Below are positions 15,630 to 22,360 of a DNA stretch of 64,000 nt, piece after piece. The DNA is taken from positions 1 to 64,000 of the forward strand of contig NZ_OBMI01000001.1 in NCBI RefSeq assembly GCF_900199185.1, written 5' to 3'. A program made the position numbers and the translations under genes. A model generated the notes under the pieces. That model saw nothing but the letters and a program-made list of their open reading frames with translations. It did not search any database and was not told the DNA's origin. The first letter of the stretch is position 1, and every line of letters starts with the position of its first letter. The stretch comes from Sphingomonas guangdongensis. GTDB taxonomy: Bacteria; Pseudomonadota; Alphaproteobacteria; Sphingomonadales; Sphingomonadaceae.

Positions 15630-16226
15630 TCACGCCAGCTTGAAGCCTTCCTTGTTCATGGCAAGAGTCAGCTGCTTGTTCTTCTCGGCCGAGAGCTTCG
15701 CCTTGACGCGGGGGAACAGGTCCTCCTCCTCCTCCCTCATGTGGTCCTCGATGTCGGCGCGGAACTTGGCGACGGTCGTGAGGAACTGGTCCGAGTTGTT
15801 GGGCATGTTCTCCAGCTCGTAGAGATACTGCTTCACATAGCCGTGCTCGGCGTTGAGCTCGTCGGCGCCGGCGACCTCGCCCGCCTCGCGCAGCGCGGGG
15901 TAGATCACATTCTCCTCCTCCAGCGCGTGCTTGGCGAGGGCGTGCTTCATCTGGGTGAGCAGCACCGAGCGCTTGACGGTATTGGTGCTGTCGGTCGCCT
16001 GGAGCGCGTCGAACAGCTTCAGCACCGCCTTGTGCTCGGCGGCGAGCGCCTGATCCCAGTCGCCGGCAAGCGCGGTCGGCGCCTGCACCGCGGCCTTGCG
16101 GCCGAGCATCGCGAGCACGCCGAGCGCGAGGCCGCCAGCGGCGGCGCCGGCGAGCGCGCCGTAGTTGGTCTCGGTCGCCGCGGACTTGGCGGCGGGCTTG
16201 CGGGTGCGGGTGTTGGTGGTGGCCAT
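15630..16226 (-). CDS. Hemerythrin-domain (HHE) protein
   Basis: The 198-residue protein has a basic Ala/Lys N-terminus (TRKPAAKSAATE), then a Gly/Ala-rich hydrophobic segment at about residues 22-42. The four-helix HHE domain follows, with ligands visible as LAAEHKAVLKLF, HALAKHALEEENVIYP, LNAEHGYVKQY and IEDHMREEEEDLFP. The di-iron centre of such proteins binds O2 or NO or serves iron and redox stress defence. The hydrophobic segment could anchor it to membrane, which is unusual among plain HHE proteins. An EcfG-like promoter candidate (GGAAC, 16 bases, GGTT) lies 33 to 57 bases upstream, suggesting stress control. Confidence 0.88.
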   Translation of the reverse strand: MATTNTRTRKPAAKSAATETNYGALAGAAAGGLALGVLAMLGRKAAVQAPTALAGDWDQALAAEHKAVLKLFDALQATDSTNTVKRSVLLTQMKHALAKHALEEENVIYPALREAGEVAGADELNAEHGYVKQYLYELENMPNNSDQFLTTVAKFRADIEDHMREEEEDLFPRVKAKLSAEKNKQLTLAMNKEGFKLA

Positions 16227-16258
16227 GATTACCTCCCAATGGGTGAACTTGGCCGCTC

Positions 16259-16283
16259 AACCCGCTGGCAAGTGAGGCGTTCC
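16259..16283 (-). promoter_or_regulatory. Candidate EcfG-like promoter of the hemerythrin gene
   Basis: On the minus strand GGAAC (16283-16279) is followed after 16 bases by GGTT (16262-16259). The general-stress sigma factor EcfG of alphaproteobacteria favours GGAAC, 16-17 bases, CGTT, so this site differs in the first base of the -10 box. It overlaps the proC stop codon. Confidence 0.35.
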
Positions 16284-17083
16284 TATTGCGAGTTGATCGC
16301 GGCGAGCTCGCCGTTGCGGCGCTCCGCGGCAGCAAGGGTCGCGCGAAGCAGCGTGCGGAGCGCCTGCTCGTCATCGAGTACGTCGAGGCCGGCGCGGGTC
16401 GATCCGCCCTTGCTCGCGACCTGATTAGCGAGGTCACCGGGCGTAGCGTCCGCAGCGGCAGCGAGTGCCGCCGCGCCGCCAACGGTCGCGAGCGCGAGTC
16501 GGCCCGCCTGATCGGCGGACAGGCCGAGGTCGGCGGCGGCGGCGGCGAGGGCGTCGATGAAGCGGTAGAGAAAGGCGGGGCCGCTGCCGGCGAGCGCGGT
16601 GACGAGGTCGAAACTTCCCTCATCGACCCACTCGACCAGCCCGAGCGGCGCCATCAGGCGTCCGGCAGCGGTGCGAGCCGCGTCGTCAGCCGTGCGGGCC
16701 GTGAGCGCGACCACGCCCTTCCCCAGCCGGACCGGTAGGTTGGGCATCGCGCGGACGATCGCGGCGGCGGGACAGGCGGCGGCGAGCGCCTCCTCCCGCA
16801 CGCCGGCCAGAATCGAGAGCAGCAGCGCCGGGCGGGCGACAGCGAGCGGGGTCGCGGCAAGCTGCGGGAGTTGCTGTGGTTTGAGCGCGAGCAGCACGGT
16901 GTCGAACGGCTCGGCGGGGATCGCGGGGACGACGGCGACCCCCGGCGGCATCGCGCGACCGCTGGGGCTCACCACCGTGACTTGCTCAGGCACGAGGCCG
17001 ATGTCCAGCCAGCGGGCGAGCATCGCCCCGCCCATCGCACCCGCGCCCACCATCAGCAGACGCCCGTCGAGCAGGTCGCTCAA
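16283..17083 (-). CDS. proC: Pyrroline-5-carboxylate reductase
   Basis: The 266-residue enzyme reduces 1-pyrroline-5-carboxylate to proline. The N-terminal Rossmann motif is VGAGAMGGAM. Mid-protein ALKPQQL and IVRAMPNLPVRLGKG are family motifs, and ALAGSGPAFLYRFIDALA and QVASKGGSTRAGLDVL form the C-terminal dimerisation and catalytic signature. The best start is the TTG at 17083 (LSDLLDGRLLMVGAG), whose TTGA overlaps the stop of the YbjN gene. The long open frame to 17182 reads into that gene. A rare start and coupling to ybjN imply low, linked translation. Confidence 0.9.
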   Translation of the reverse strand: MSDLLDGRLLMVGAGAMGGAMLARWLDIGLVPEQVTVVSPSGRAMPPGVAVVPAIPAEPFDTVLLALKPQQLPQLAATPLAVARPALLLSILAGVREEALAAACPAAAIVRAMPNLPVRLGKGVVALTARTADDAARTAAGRLMAPLGLVEWVDEGSFDLVTALAGSGPAFLYRFIDALAAAAADLGLSADQAGRLALATVGGAAALAAAADATPGDLANQVASKGGSTRAGLDVLDDEQALRTLLRATLAAAERRNGELAAINSQ

Positions 17084-17583
17084 GCCTCGCCCTGAGTGTC
17101 GATCAGCGCGGCGGCAAGCGCGTCCTTGGGGCTCTTCCCGCCCCACAGCACGAACTGGAAGACAGGGTAGAAGCGTTCGCACTCCTCGATCGCGCTTTCG
17201 ACCAGCATCTCGCCCGCGTCGAGGCTGAGCGCCGCGCCCTCCTCCCCGCCGAAGATCGCGGCGTTGCGGTAGAGCAGGATGCCGCTCGAGGACCAGAGCT
17301 CGAAATGGCCGATCCAGAGCTGCTCGTTAACGAGCCCGATCGTCTCGTACATCGCGCGGCGCATGTGCTCGGCGACGCGAACGTCGGGAAAGGCGAGGAA
17401 TTGGAGCACCGCATCCTCTTCGCGCCAGATTGCGCGAAGCTCGTACTCGGTCCAGCTGCCCTTCACCTTGGCGACGATCTCATCCTCGTCACGCTCGAAG
17501 GACCAGCCGTGCGCGGTAAAATAGCGCTCCAGCATGTCGATCGGCGCGTCGTCGTCGCGATCCTGTTCCAGTTCGTCCAACAT
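17080..17583 (-). CDS. YbjN-domain protein
   Basis: The 167-residue acidic protein shows the YbjN/DUF1790 pattern: PIDMLERYFTAHGWSFERDEDEIVAKVKG, then FPDVRVAEHMRRAMYETIGLVNEQLWIGHFELW and an acidic C-terminal half with CERFYPVFQFVLWGGKSP. YbjN proteins are type-III-secretion-chaperone-like in fold, and their biochemical role is not established. ATG 17583 is chosen because the family begins near LDELEQDRDDDAPIDMLE. The gene overlaps proC by TTGA. The proC-ybjN-ubiK order is common in sphingomonads. Confidence 0.85.
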   Translation of the reverse strand: MLDELEQDRDDDAPIDMLERYFTAHGWSFERDEDEIVAKVKGSWTEYELRAIWREEDAVLQFLAFPDVRVAEHMRRAMYETIGLVNEQLWIGHFELWSSSGILLYRNAAIFGGEEGAALSLDAGEMLVESAIEECERFYPVFQFVLWGGKSPKDALAAALIDTQGEA

Positions 17584-17680
17584 CAGCTGCTCACCCCGAT
17601 AGCGGGGACATGCCAACCACCCCGCGCCTGCACAAGCAGCGGCGCGGACGGTGCCGGGGAAAGCTGTGGAAAGATGCCGC

Positions 17681-17992
17681 TCAGCCGCCGGCGGGCGGCG
17701 TCGGCGGCACGGGTGGCGTCGGCGGGACCGGCGGCACCGGCGCGGCGGGAACCTGCGCGCCCTCCAGCGTCGCGAGCCGCGCCTTCAGCGCATCGACCTC
17801 ATCGCGGGCGACGGCGGCCATCGCCTTGACCGCGTCGAACTCCTCGCGGCTGACGAAGTCCATGCCGCCAATCCAGACCTTCAGATGCTCGCGCGCATTC
17901 TCGCCCGCCTCACGCCCGACTCCGGCCATGGTGCCGGCGGCGCCGTTCATGAACTTCACGAAATCATCGAACAGGCGGTTGTCGGACTGCAT
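17681..17992 (-). CDS. ubiK: UbiK-type accessory factor (YqiC/BMFP family)
   Basis: The 103-residue protein starts MQSDNRLFDDFVKFMNGAAG, an amphipathic membrane-binding helix. It continues into a coiled coil with MDFVSREEFDAVKAMAAVARDEVDALKARLATLE, the BMFP signature. It ends in a Pro/Val-rich tail (PVPPVPPTPP) of low complexity. UbiK proteins assist ubiquinone biosynthesis complexes in Proteobacteria and bind lipids. It lies 13 bases downstream of the TspO gene and may share its transcript. Confidence 0.85.
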   Translation of the reverse strand: MQSDNRLFDDFVKFMNGAAGTMAGVGREAGENAREHLKVWIGGMDFVSREEFDAVKAMAAVARDEVDALKARLATLEGAQVPAAPVPPVPPTPPVPPTPPAGG

Positions 17993-18005
17993 GCGTGTAA
18001 ACTCC

Positions 18006-18614
18006 TCAGATCGTCATCTGGGTAGTTGCGCCGCTCGGCACAAGGTTCTCCGCGTCGGGGTTCAGGCGGTGGATGTCCCACAAGAGCGCGCCGGCAAAGG
18101 CGATCCAGGCGAGATAGGGCACCAGCAGCCAGCCTGCGGTGCGGCGCACCCGGCCGAACAGGATGCAGGTCACCAGGGCGGTCGCGAACAGCGCAGCGAT
18201 GAGCAGCAGCGACGCGGTGATGCGGTGCGCGCCGAAGAACAATGGCGTCCAGGCGAGATTGAGCGCGAGCTGGACGACGAACAGCAGGAGCGCGAGGCCC
18301 CTGCCCCGCGCGCGGCGCGCGTTGATCACCATCGCGAGCGCGAGCCCGAGCAGCACGTAGAGGATCGACCAGACCACCGGAAACGCCCAGTTCGGCGGAT
18401 TGGCGGGACCCTTCACGAGCGCCTGGTACCACGCGTTCTCGTCGCCGGACGGTGCGAGGCTGGCGGAGGCGAAGCCGAGCAGCAGGACGAGCGGCACGGT
18501 AACGACCGCCCAGCGCAGATAGGCGGCCCGAAGCTGGCCCTTGGACGCGAGTTCCCGCAACGTGTACCGCCCCTCTTCGCTGATGATCGGTCGACGCTTA
18601 CTCCGTCGGCGCAA
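18006..18614 (-). CDS. TspO/MBR-family membrane protein
   Basis: The 202-residue protein has a short basic N-terminal extension and five membrane segments. The family signature PANPPNWAFPVVWSILYVLLGLA follows the WYQALVKG loop, and AWTPLFFGAHR and VPYLAWIAFAGALLWDIHRLNP are the later conserved parts. TspO proteins bind porphyrins and related tetrapyrroles and act in oxidative or light stress. The exact role here is not shown. The N-terminal 25 residues are longer than in many relatives, so the true start may be the ATG at 18614 or a later codon. Confidence 0.88.
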   Translation of the reverse strand: MRRRSKRRPIISEEGRYTLRELASKGQLRAAYLRWAVVTVPLVLLLGFASASLAPSGDENAWYQALVKGPANPPNWAFPVVWSILYVLLGLALAMVINARRARGRGLALLLFVVQLALNLAWTPLFFGAHRITASLLLIAALFATALVTCILFGRVRRTAGWLLVPYLAWIAFAGALLWDIHRLNPDAENLVPSGATTQMTI

Positions 18615-18681
18615 CCATTGAAGCGGCTGGCACGAGACGTACGGCAGCTATCGCCGCCGCTAATCTAGCGCAAGCACCTCG

Positions 18682-19419
18682 TCAGTCACGGTACCCCGCG
18701 AGCAGGAACTCGACATTGCCCTCCGGCCCGGTGATCGGGCTCGGAATGACCGCGTCGACGCGCCACCCCTGCGCGCCCACCCATGCCGAAACCTCGTCGC
18801 AGACGCGCGCGTGGACGGCGGGATCGCGGACGACGCCACCCTTCCCCACCTCCTCGCGGCCGGCCTCGAACTGCGGCTTGATCAGCGCGAGCAGGCGGGC
18901 GTCGGGGCGGGTGAAGGCAAGCGGCACCTCCAGCACCTTGGCCAGGCCGATGAAGCTCGCGTCGCACACCACCAGGTCGATCGGCTCGGGGATGTGCGCG
19001 GGCGTGAGGACGCGCGCGCTGGTCTGCTCGAGCACGACGACACGCGGGTCCTGGCGCAGCTTCCACGCGAGCTGGTTGGTGCCCGAATCGACCGCGTAGA
19101 CGCGCGCCGCGCCGCGGGTGAGCAGCACGTCGGTAAAGCCACCGGTCGAGGAGCCGACATCGATCGCGACCGCGCCGGTCACGTCCCAGCCCATGTGATC
19201 GAGGCCGTGAGCCAGCTTGATCCCGCCCCGCGACACCCAGGGGTGATCGCGCCCGCGTACCTCCAGCGGCGCATCGGGCCCAAGCAGCTGACCGGGCTTG
19301 TCGATCTTGCGGTCGCCGGTGAAGGCGAGTCCCGCCATCACCAGTGCCTGCGCGCGGGTCCGGCTCTCCGCCAGGCCGCGGTCGACGATCAGCTGGTCGG
19401 CGCGGACCTTGCCGGCCAT
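18682..19419 (-). CDS. tlyA: TlyA-type rRNA 2'-O-methyltransferase
   Basis: The 245-residue protein has an N-terminal S4 RNA-binding domain (VRADQLIVDRGLAESRTRAQALVMAG) and a C-terminal FtsJ-like methyltransferase. Motif I is VAIDVGSSTGGFTDVLL, followed by VYAVDSGTNQL and DLVVCDASFIG. TlyA enzymes 2'-O-methylate rRNA with SAM. ATG 19419 gives the usual family start; the longer open frame overlaps bamD. It lies 13 bases after bamD in the same direction. Confidence 0.92.
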   Translation of the reverse strand: MAGKVRADQLIVDRGLAESRTRAQALVMAGLAFTGDRKIDKPGQLLGPDAPLEVRGRDHPWVSRGGIKLAHGLDHMGWDVTGAVAIDVGSSTGGFTDVLLTRGAARVYAVDSGTNQLAWKLRQDPRVVVLEQTSARVLTPAHIPEPIDLVVCDASFIGLAKVLEVPLAFTRPDARLLALIKPQFEAGREEVGKGGVVRDPAVHARVCDEVSAWVGAQGWRVDAVIPSPITGPEGNVEFLLAGYRD

Positions 19420-19432
19420 GCGCCGACGCGGA

Positions 19433-20371
19433 TCAGTTGGTCGGGGTGGTGGCCGGCGTCGTCGGGACCGGGCCGGGCTCGACGGTGCCGGGCGCGTCGC
19501 CGGGATTGGTGACCGGCGCGGGCGGCTCGCTGCCCCCAACCCGCGGCGGCGGGGTGGTTTGCGGGGTGAGCGGCGGCTGCGCCTGCGGCGGGAGCACCGG
19601 ATACTCCCCGATCAGGTCATAGGCGCGCTTGTACCAGTCGGTGCCGGGATAGTTGGCGCCGAGCACGGCGGCCGACTTCTTCGCCTCCTCCCGCAGCCCG
19701 AGCGAGAGGTAGGTCTCGACCAGCCGCATCAGCGCCTCCGGCGTGTGGGTGGTGGTCTGATACTGGTCGATCACCGAGCGGAACCGCATGGAGGCGGCGA
19801 GCCACTGGCCGCGCCGCTCATAGAAGCGGCCGATCTCCATCTCCTTGCCGGCCAAATGGTCGCGGACCAGATCGACCTTCAGCCGCGCGTCGGCGGCGTA
19901 GCGGGTGTTCGGGTAGCGGCGGCCGAGCTCGCCCAGCGCATCGAGCGCCTGCTGCGTGATCTTCTGGTCGCGGGTCACGTCGCTGATCTGCTCGTAGTAG
20001 CTGAGTGCGATCAGGTAATAGGCGTAGGGCGCGTCGCGGTTGCCGGGGTGGACCGACAGGAAACGCTGCGCCGACTGGATCGCCTGGGTATAGTCGCGGC
20101 TGAGATAATAGCTGAACGCACCCATCAGCTGCGCGCGGCGCGCCCAGATCGAATAGGGATGCTGACGCTCCACCTCGTCGAACAGCGCGGCCGCGACCTT
20201 GTACTCGCCGCGGTCGAGCCGGGCGCGCGCCGTCGAGTAGAGCGTGCCCACGTCGCGCGCGACATAGGGCAGGTCGGCGCGATTGTTGTTGTTGCGCGCA
20301 CAGCCGGCGGTGGCGAGCAGGCTCAAGGTGACGGCGGACAGCGCGACGGCGCGGAGACGGGAGGTACGCAT
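19433..20371 (-). CDS. bamD: Outer-membrane assembly lipoprotein BamD
   Basis: The 312-residue protein has a lipoprotein signal (LSLLATAGC). Five tetratricopeptide-like repeats follow, recognisable in YSTARARLDRGEYKVAAALFDEVERQHPYSIWARRAQ and DYTQAIQSAQRFLSVHPGN. BamD is an essential part of the BAM complex that inserts beta-barrel proteins, including the TonB receptors seen here. The last 50 residues are a Pro/Thr-rich low-complexity tail (PPLTPQTTPPP), common in sphingomonads. ATG 20371 with GGAAGG just upstream is preferred over GTG 20383. It is divergent from the manA-like gene. Confidence 0.92.
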   Translation of the reverse strand: MRTSRLRAVALSAVTLSLLATAGCARNNNNRADLPYVARDVGTLYSTARARLDRGEYKVAAALFDEVERQHPYSIWARRAQLMGAFSYYLSRDYTQAIQSAQRFLSVHPGNRDAPYAYYLIALSYYEQISDVTRDQKITQQALDALGELGRRYPNTRYAADARLKVDLVRDHLAGKEMEIGRFYERRGQWLAASMRFRSVIDQYQTTTHTPEALMRLVETYLSLGLREEAKKSAAVLGANYPGTDWYKRAYDLIGEYPVLPPQAQPPLTPQTTPPPRVGGSEPPAPVTNPGDAPGTVEPGPVPTTPATTPTN

Positions 20372-20487
20372 GCGGCCTTCCACTTACCGGCGCGGCACCG
20401 TGCGAACAATGATTTTCGTGCGCGCGCGGGTCCGCTAGAGGAGCGGTGCCCGCACCCGTCGGGTCGCCCAACCACGAGGACCCGCGC

Positions 20488-21327
20488 ATGACTGCCACGC
20501 TGCTTGCCACCCACCGCGTCGAGAAGCCGTGGGGTCGCCACACCTTGTGGCCGGGGTTTGCCGATCCGGCACCAGGTGGCGAGCCGATCGGCGAGGTGTG
20601 GTTCCAGACGCCGGGCGATGCCGCGCCCGACCTGCTGATCAAGTACCTCTTCACCTCCGAGAAGCTGTCGATCCAGGTCCACCCGGACGACGAGCAGGCG
20701 CGCGCCCGCGGGCTGCCGCGCGGCAAGGACGAGTGCTGGCTGATCCTGGCGGCCGAACCCGACTCGACCATCGCTATCGGGACGCACGAGGTGGTCGACG
20801 GCGAGACGCTGCGGGCGGCGGCGCTCGACGGGTCGATCGAGACCCTCGTCGACTGGAAGCCGGTCAAGGCCGGCGACTTCTTCTATTCGCCATCCGGCAC
20901 GATCCACGCGATCGGTGCGGGGATCACGGTGATCGAGGTGCAGCAGAACTCCGACACCACCTATCGCCTGTACGACTATGGCCGGCCGCGCGAGCTGCAC
21001 CTGGACGACGGGGTCGCGGTGAGCGACGCGCGGCCCTTCGTGCCCCAGCCGGCGCCGGGCCGCGTCGCCGACGACCGCACGATCCTGGTCGAGGGTCCGA
21101 AGTTCGTGCTGGAGCGCTGGACCCCGGGGCACCGCCGCTTCGTGCTGCCAGAGGGCACGACCGGCTGGCTGATCCCGGTGACCGGCGGCGGCGCGGCGGA
21201 CGGAACCGGATTCGAGGCGGGCGATTGCCTGACGCTCGAGGGCGCGTGCGAGGTGCATGTGCGCGAGGACAGCGACGTGCTGCTCGCCTATCCGGGCACC
21301 GCGCGGATCGAGCTGTCGCAAGGGTGA
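20488..21327 (+). CDS. Class I mannose-6-phosphate isomerase, short type
   Basis: The 279-residue cupin enzyme interconverts mannose-6-P and fructose-6-P. The zinc site is visible in SIQVHPDDEQA (Gln and His), GKDECWLIL (Glu) and SGTIHAIG (His). EVWFQTPG and KPWGRHTLWPG are family motifs near the N-terminus, and VIEVQQNSDTTYRLYDYGR is the conserved strand after the site. It is shorter than E. coli ManA and matches the compact type of many alphaproteobacteria. ATG 20488 follows CGAGGA by nine bases. It supplies GDP-mannose precursors for polysaccharides in many bacteria. Confidence 0.88.
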   Translation: MTATLLATHRVEKPWGRHTLWPGFADPAPGGEPIGEVWFQTPGDAAPDLLIKYLFTSEKLSIQVHPDDEQARARGLPRGKDECWLILAAEPDSTIAIGTHEVVDGETLRAAALDGSIETLVDWKPVKAGDFFYSPSGTIHAIGAGITVIEVQQNSDTTYRLYDYGRPRELHLDDGVAVSDARPFVPQPAPGRVADDRTILVEGPKFVLERWTPGHRRFVLPEGTTGWLIPVTGGGAADGTGFEAGDCLTLEGACEVHVREDSDVLLAYPGTARIELSQG

Positions 21328-21344
21328 ACGCGAGGTAGTTTTTC

Positions 21345-21386
21345 GTTCACGCAACGATTGCGCGGCGACGGTCGTTACGGACCCAC
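21345..21386 (+). promoter_or_regulatory. EcfG-like promoter of glycine-zipper gene 1
   Basis: GTTCACGCAAC at 21345-21355 is followed after 17 bases by CGTTACGGACCCAC (21373-21386). The same two blocks with identical 17-base spacing lie at 38051-38092, upstream of the paralogous gene at 38121. GCAAC-N17-CGTT resembles the EcfG consensus GGAAC-N16/17-CGTT, so general-stress control is the best guess. Confidence 0.55.
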
Positions 21387-21408
21387 TCTACAACATGGAG
21401 CAAGGTTC

Positions 21409-21957
21409 ATGCGTACGACGATCCTGTTTGCCGCGCTCGCCGCGGTCACCTTGCCGGCGGTGCCGGCGGCCGCGCAGTCCAACCCCAACGCCGAGTATCG
21501 CCGCGAGGTGCGCGATGCGCAGCGCGACTACCGCCGCGACCTGCGCCAGGCCGATTCGCGCCGCGACGTCCGCGAGGCGCGCCAGGAGTATCGCCGCGAG
21601 GTGCGCGACGCGCGGCAGGACCGCCGCCGCGACTGGCGCCAGTATCGCAACTACGACTACAACCGCTTCGAGCGCGGCCAGCGCTACTATTACGCGGACA
21701 ACTACTACCGCGACGGCCGCTACTATCAGCCGCGGCGGCTGACGCGGAACGACCGCATCTACCGCGGGAGCAACGGGCGCTATTACTGCCGCCGCAACGA
21801 CGGAACGACCGGACTGATCATCGGCGGCGTCGCGGGCGGGCTGCTCGGCAACGCGCTGGACAACGGCCGCTCGAGCCTGCTCGGCACGCTGCTGGGTGCG
21901 GCCGGTGGCGCGGCGCTCGGCCGGTCGGTCGACCGCGGTCAGGTGAGCTGCCGCTAA
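21409..21957 (+). CDS. Exported glycine-zipper protein with charged repeats
   Basis: The 182-residue protein has a signal peptide (ending PAVPAAAQ). Next is a strongly charged repeat region at about residues 25-75, where YRREVRDAQRDYRRDLRQ-like units recur four times. A Tyr/Arg-rich stretch follows, then a glycine-zipper two-helix segment (GLIIGGVAGGLLGNAL and LGTLLGAAGGAALG) between two Cys residues. Such zipper proteins sit in the cell envelope; function is unknown. ATG 21409 is preferred to an ORF start at 21358 because the latter lies inside the promoter. The C-terminal half is paralogous to the protein at 38121. Confidence 0.8.
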   Translation: MRTTILFAALAAVTLPAVPAAAQSNPNAEYRREVRDAQRDYRRDLRQADSRRDVREARQEYRREVRDARQDRRRDWRQYRNYDYNRFERGQRYYYADNYYRDGRYYQPRRLTRNDRIYRGSNGRYYCRRNDGTTGLIIGGVAGGLLGNALDNGRSSLLGTLLGAAGGAALGRSVDRGQVSCR

Positions 21958-22017
21958 GCGAGTTCGGACGCTGAACGACGGCCCGGTGCTCAAGGGAGCG
22001 CCGGGCCGTTCGCGTGA

Positions 22018-22347
22018 CTACTGCCCGCGAGCGCCCGCGACCTGGGCGGTGCCGTCGCGCGCGATCGAGACGATCCACACCGCCCCGCCCTGGCAGGTCG
22101 CGACCCAGGTTGGCGTGCCGTTCGCCGACACGTCGTCGCGGCGCTCCGACCCGGTCACGCCCTGGCAGTCGCGGCCTGCGTCGCGGATCGCGCGGATGAA
22201 GACGGCGTTGCGCTGCTTGTCATCCAACACTGCGATCTGCTGCTGAACGTCGCTGAGCGGCTGCGCGGTAGGAGTTGCCTTTGGCGCCGGCGAATCGCCG
22301 CCGCCGCATCCCGCCAGCATCAGTGCCGCCACCACGATCAGCCGCAT
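22018..22347 (-). CDS. Small hypothetical lipoprotein
   Basis: The 109-residue protein has a clear lipobox (LMLAGC after MRLIVVAA), then Pro/Ala-rich linker residues. A compact domain follows with DVQQQIAVLDDKQRNAVFIRAIRDAG and two Cys residues (DCQGVTG and ATCQGGAVW). The start at ATG 22347 follows GAGAGGGG. It lies 13 bases downstream of ppdK on the same strand and may be cotranscribed. No family was recognised; sphingomonads carry similar small lipoproteins. Confidence 0.75.
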   Translation of the reverse strand: MRLIVVAALMLAGCGGGDSPAPKATPTAQPLSDVQQQIAVLDDKQRNAVFIRAIRDAGRDCQGVTGSERRDDVSANGTPTWVATCQGGAVWIVSIARDGTAQVAGARGQ

Positions 22348-22360
22348 CGTCCCTCTCCTC

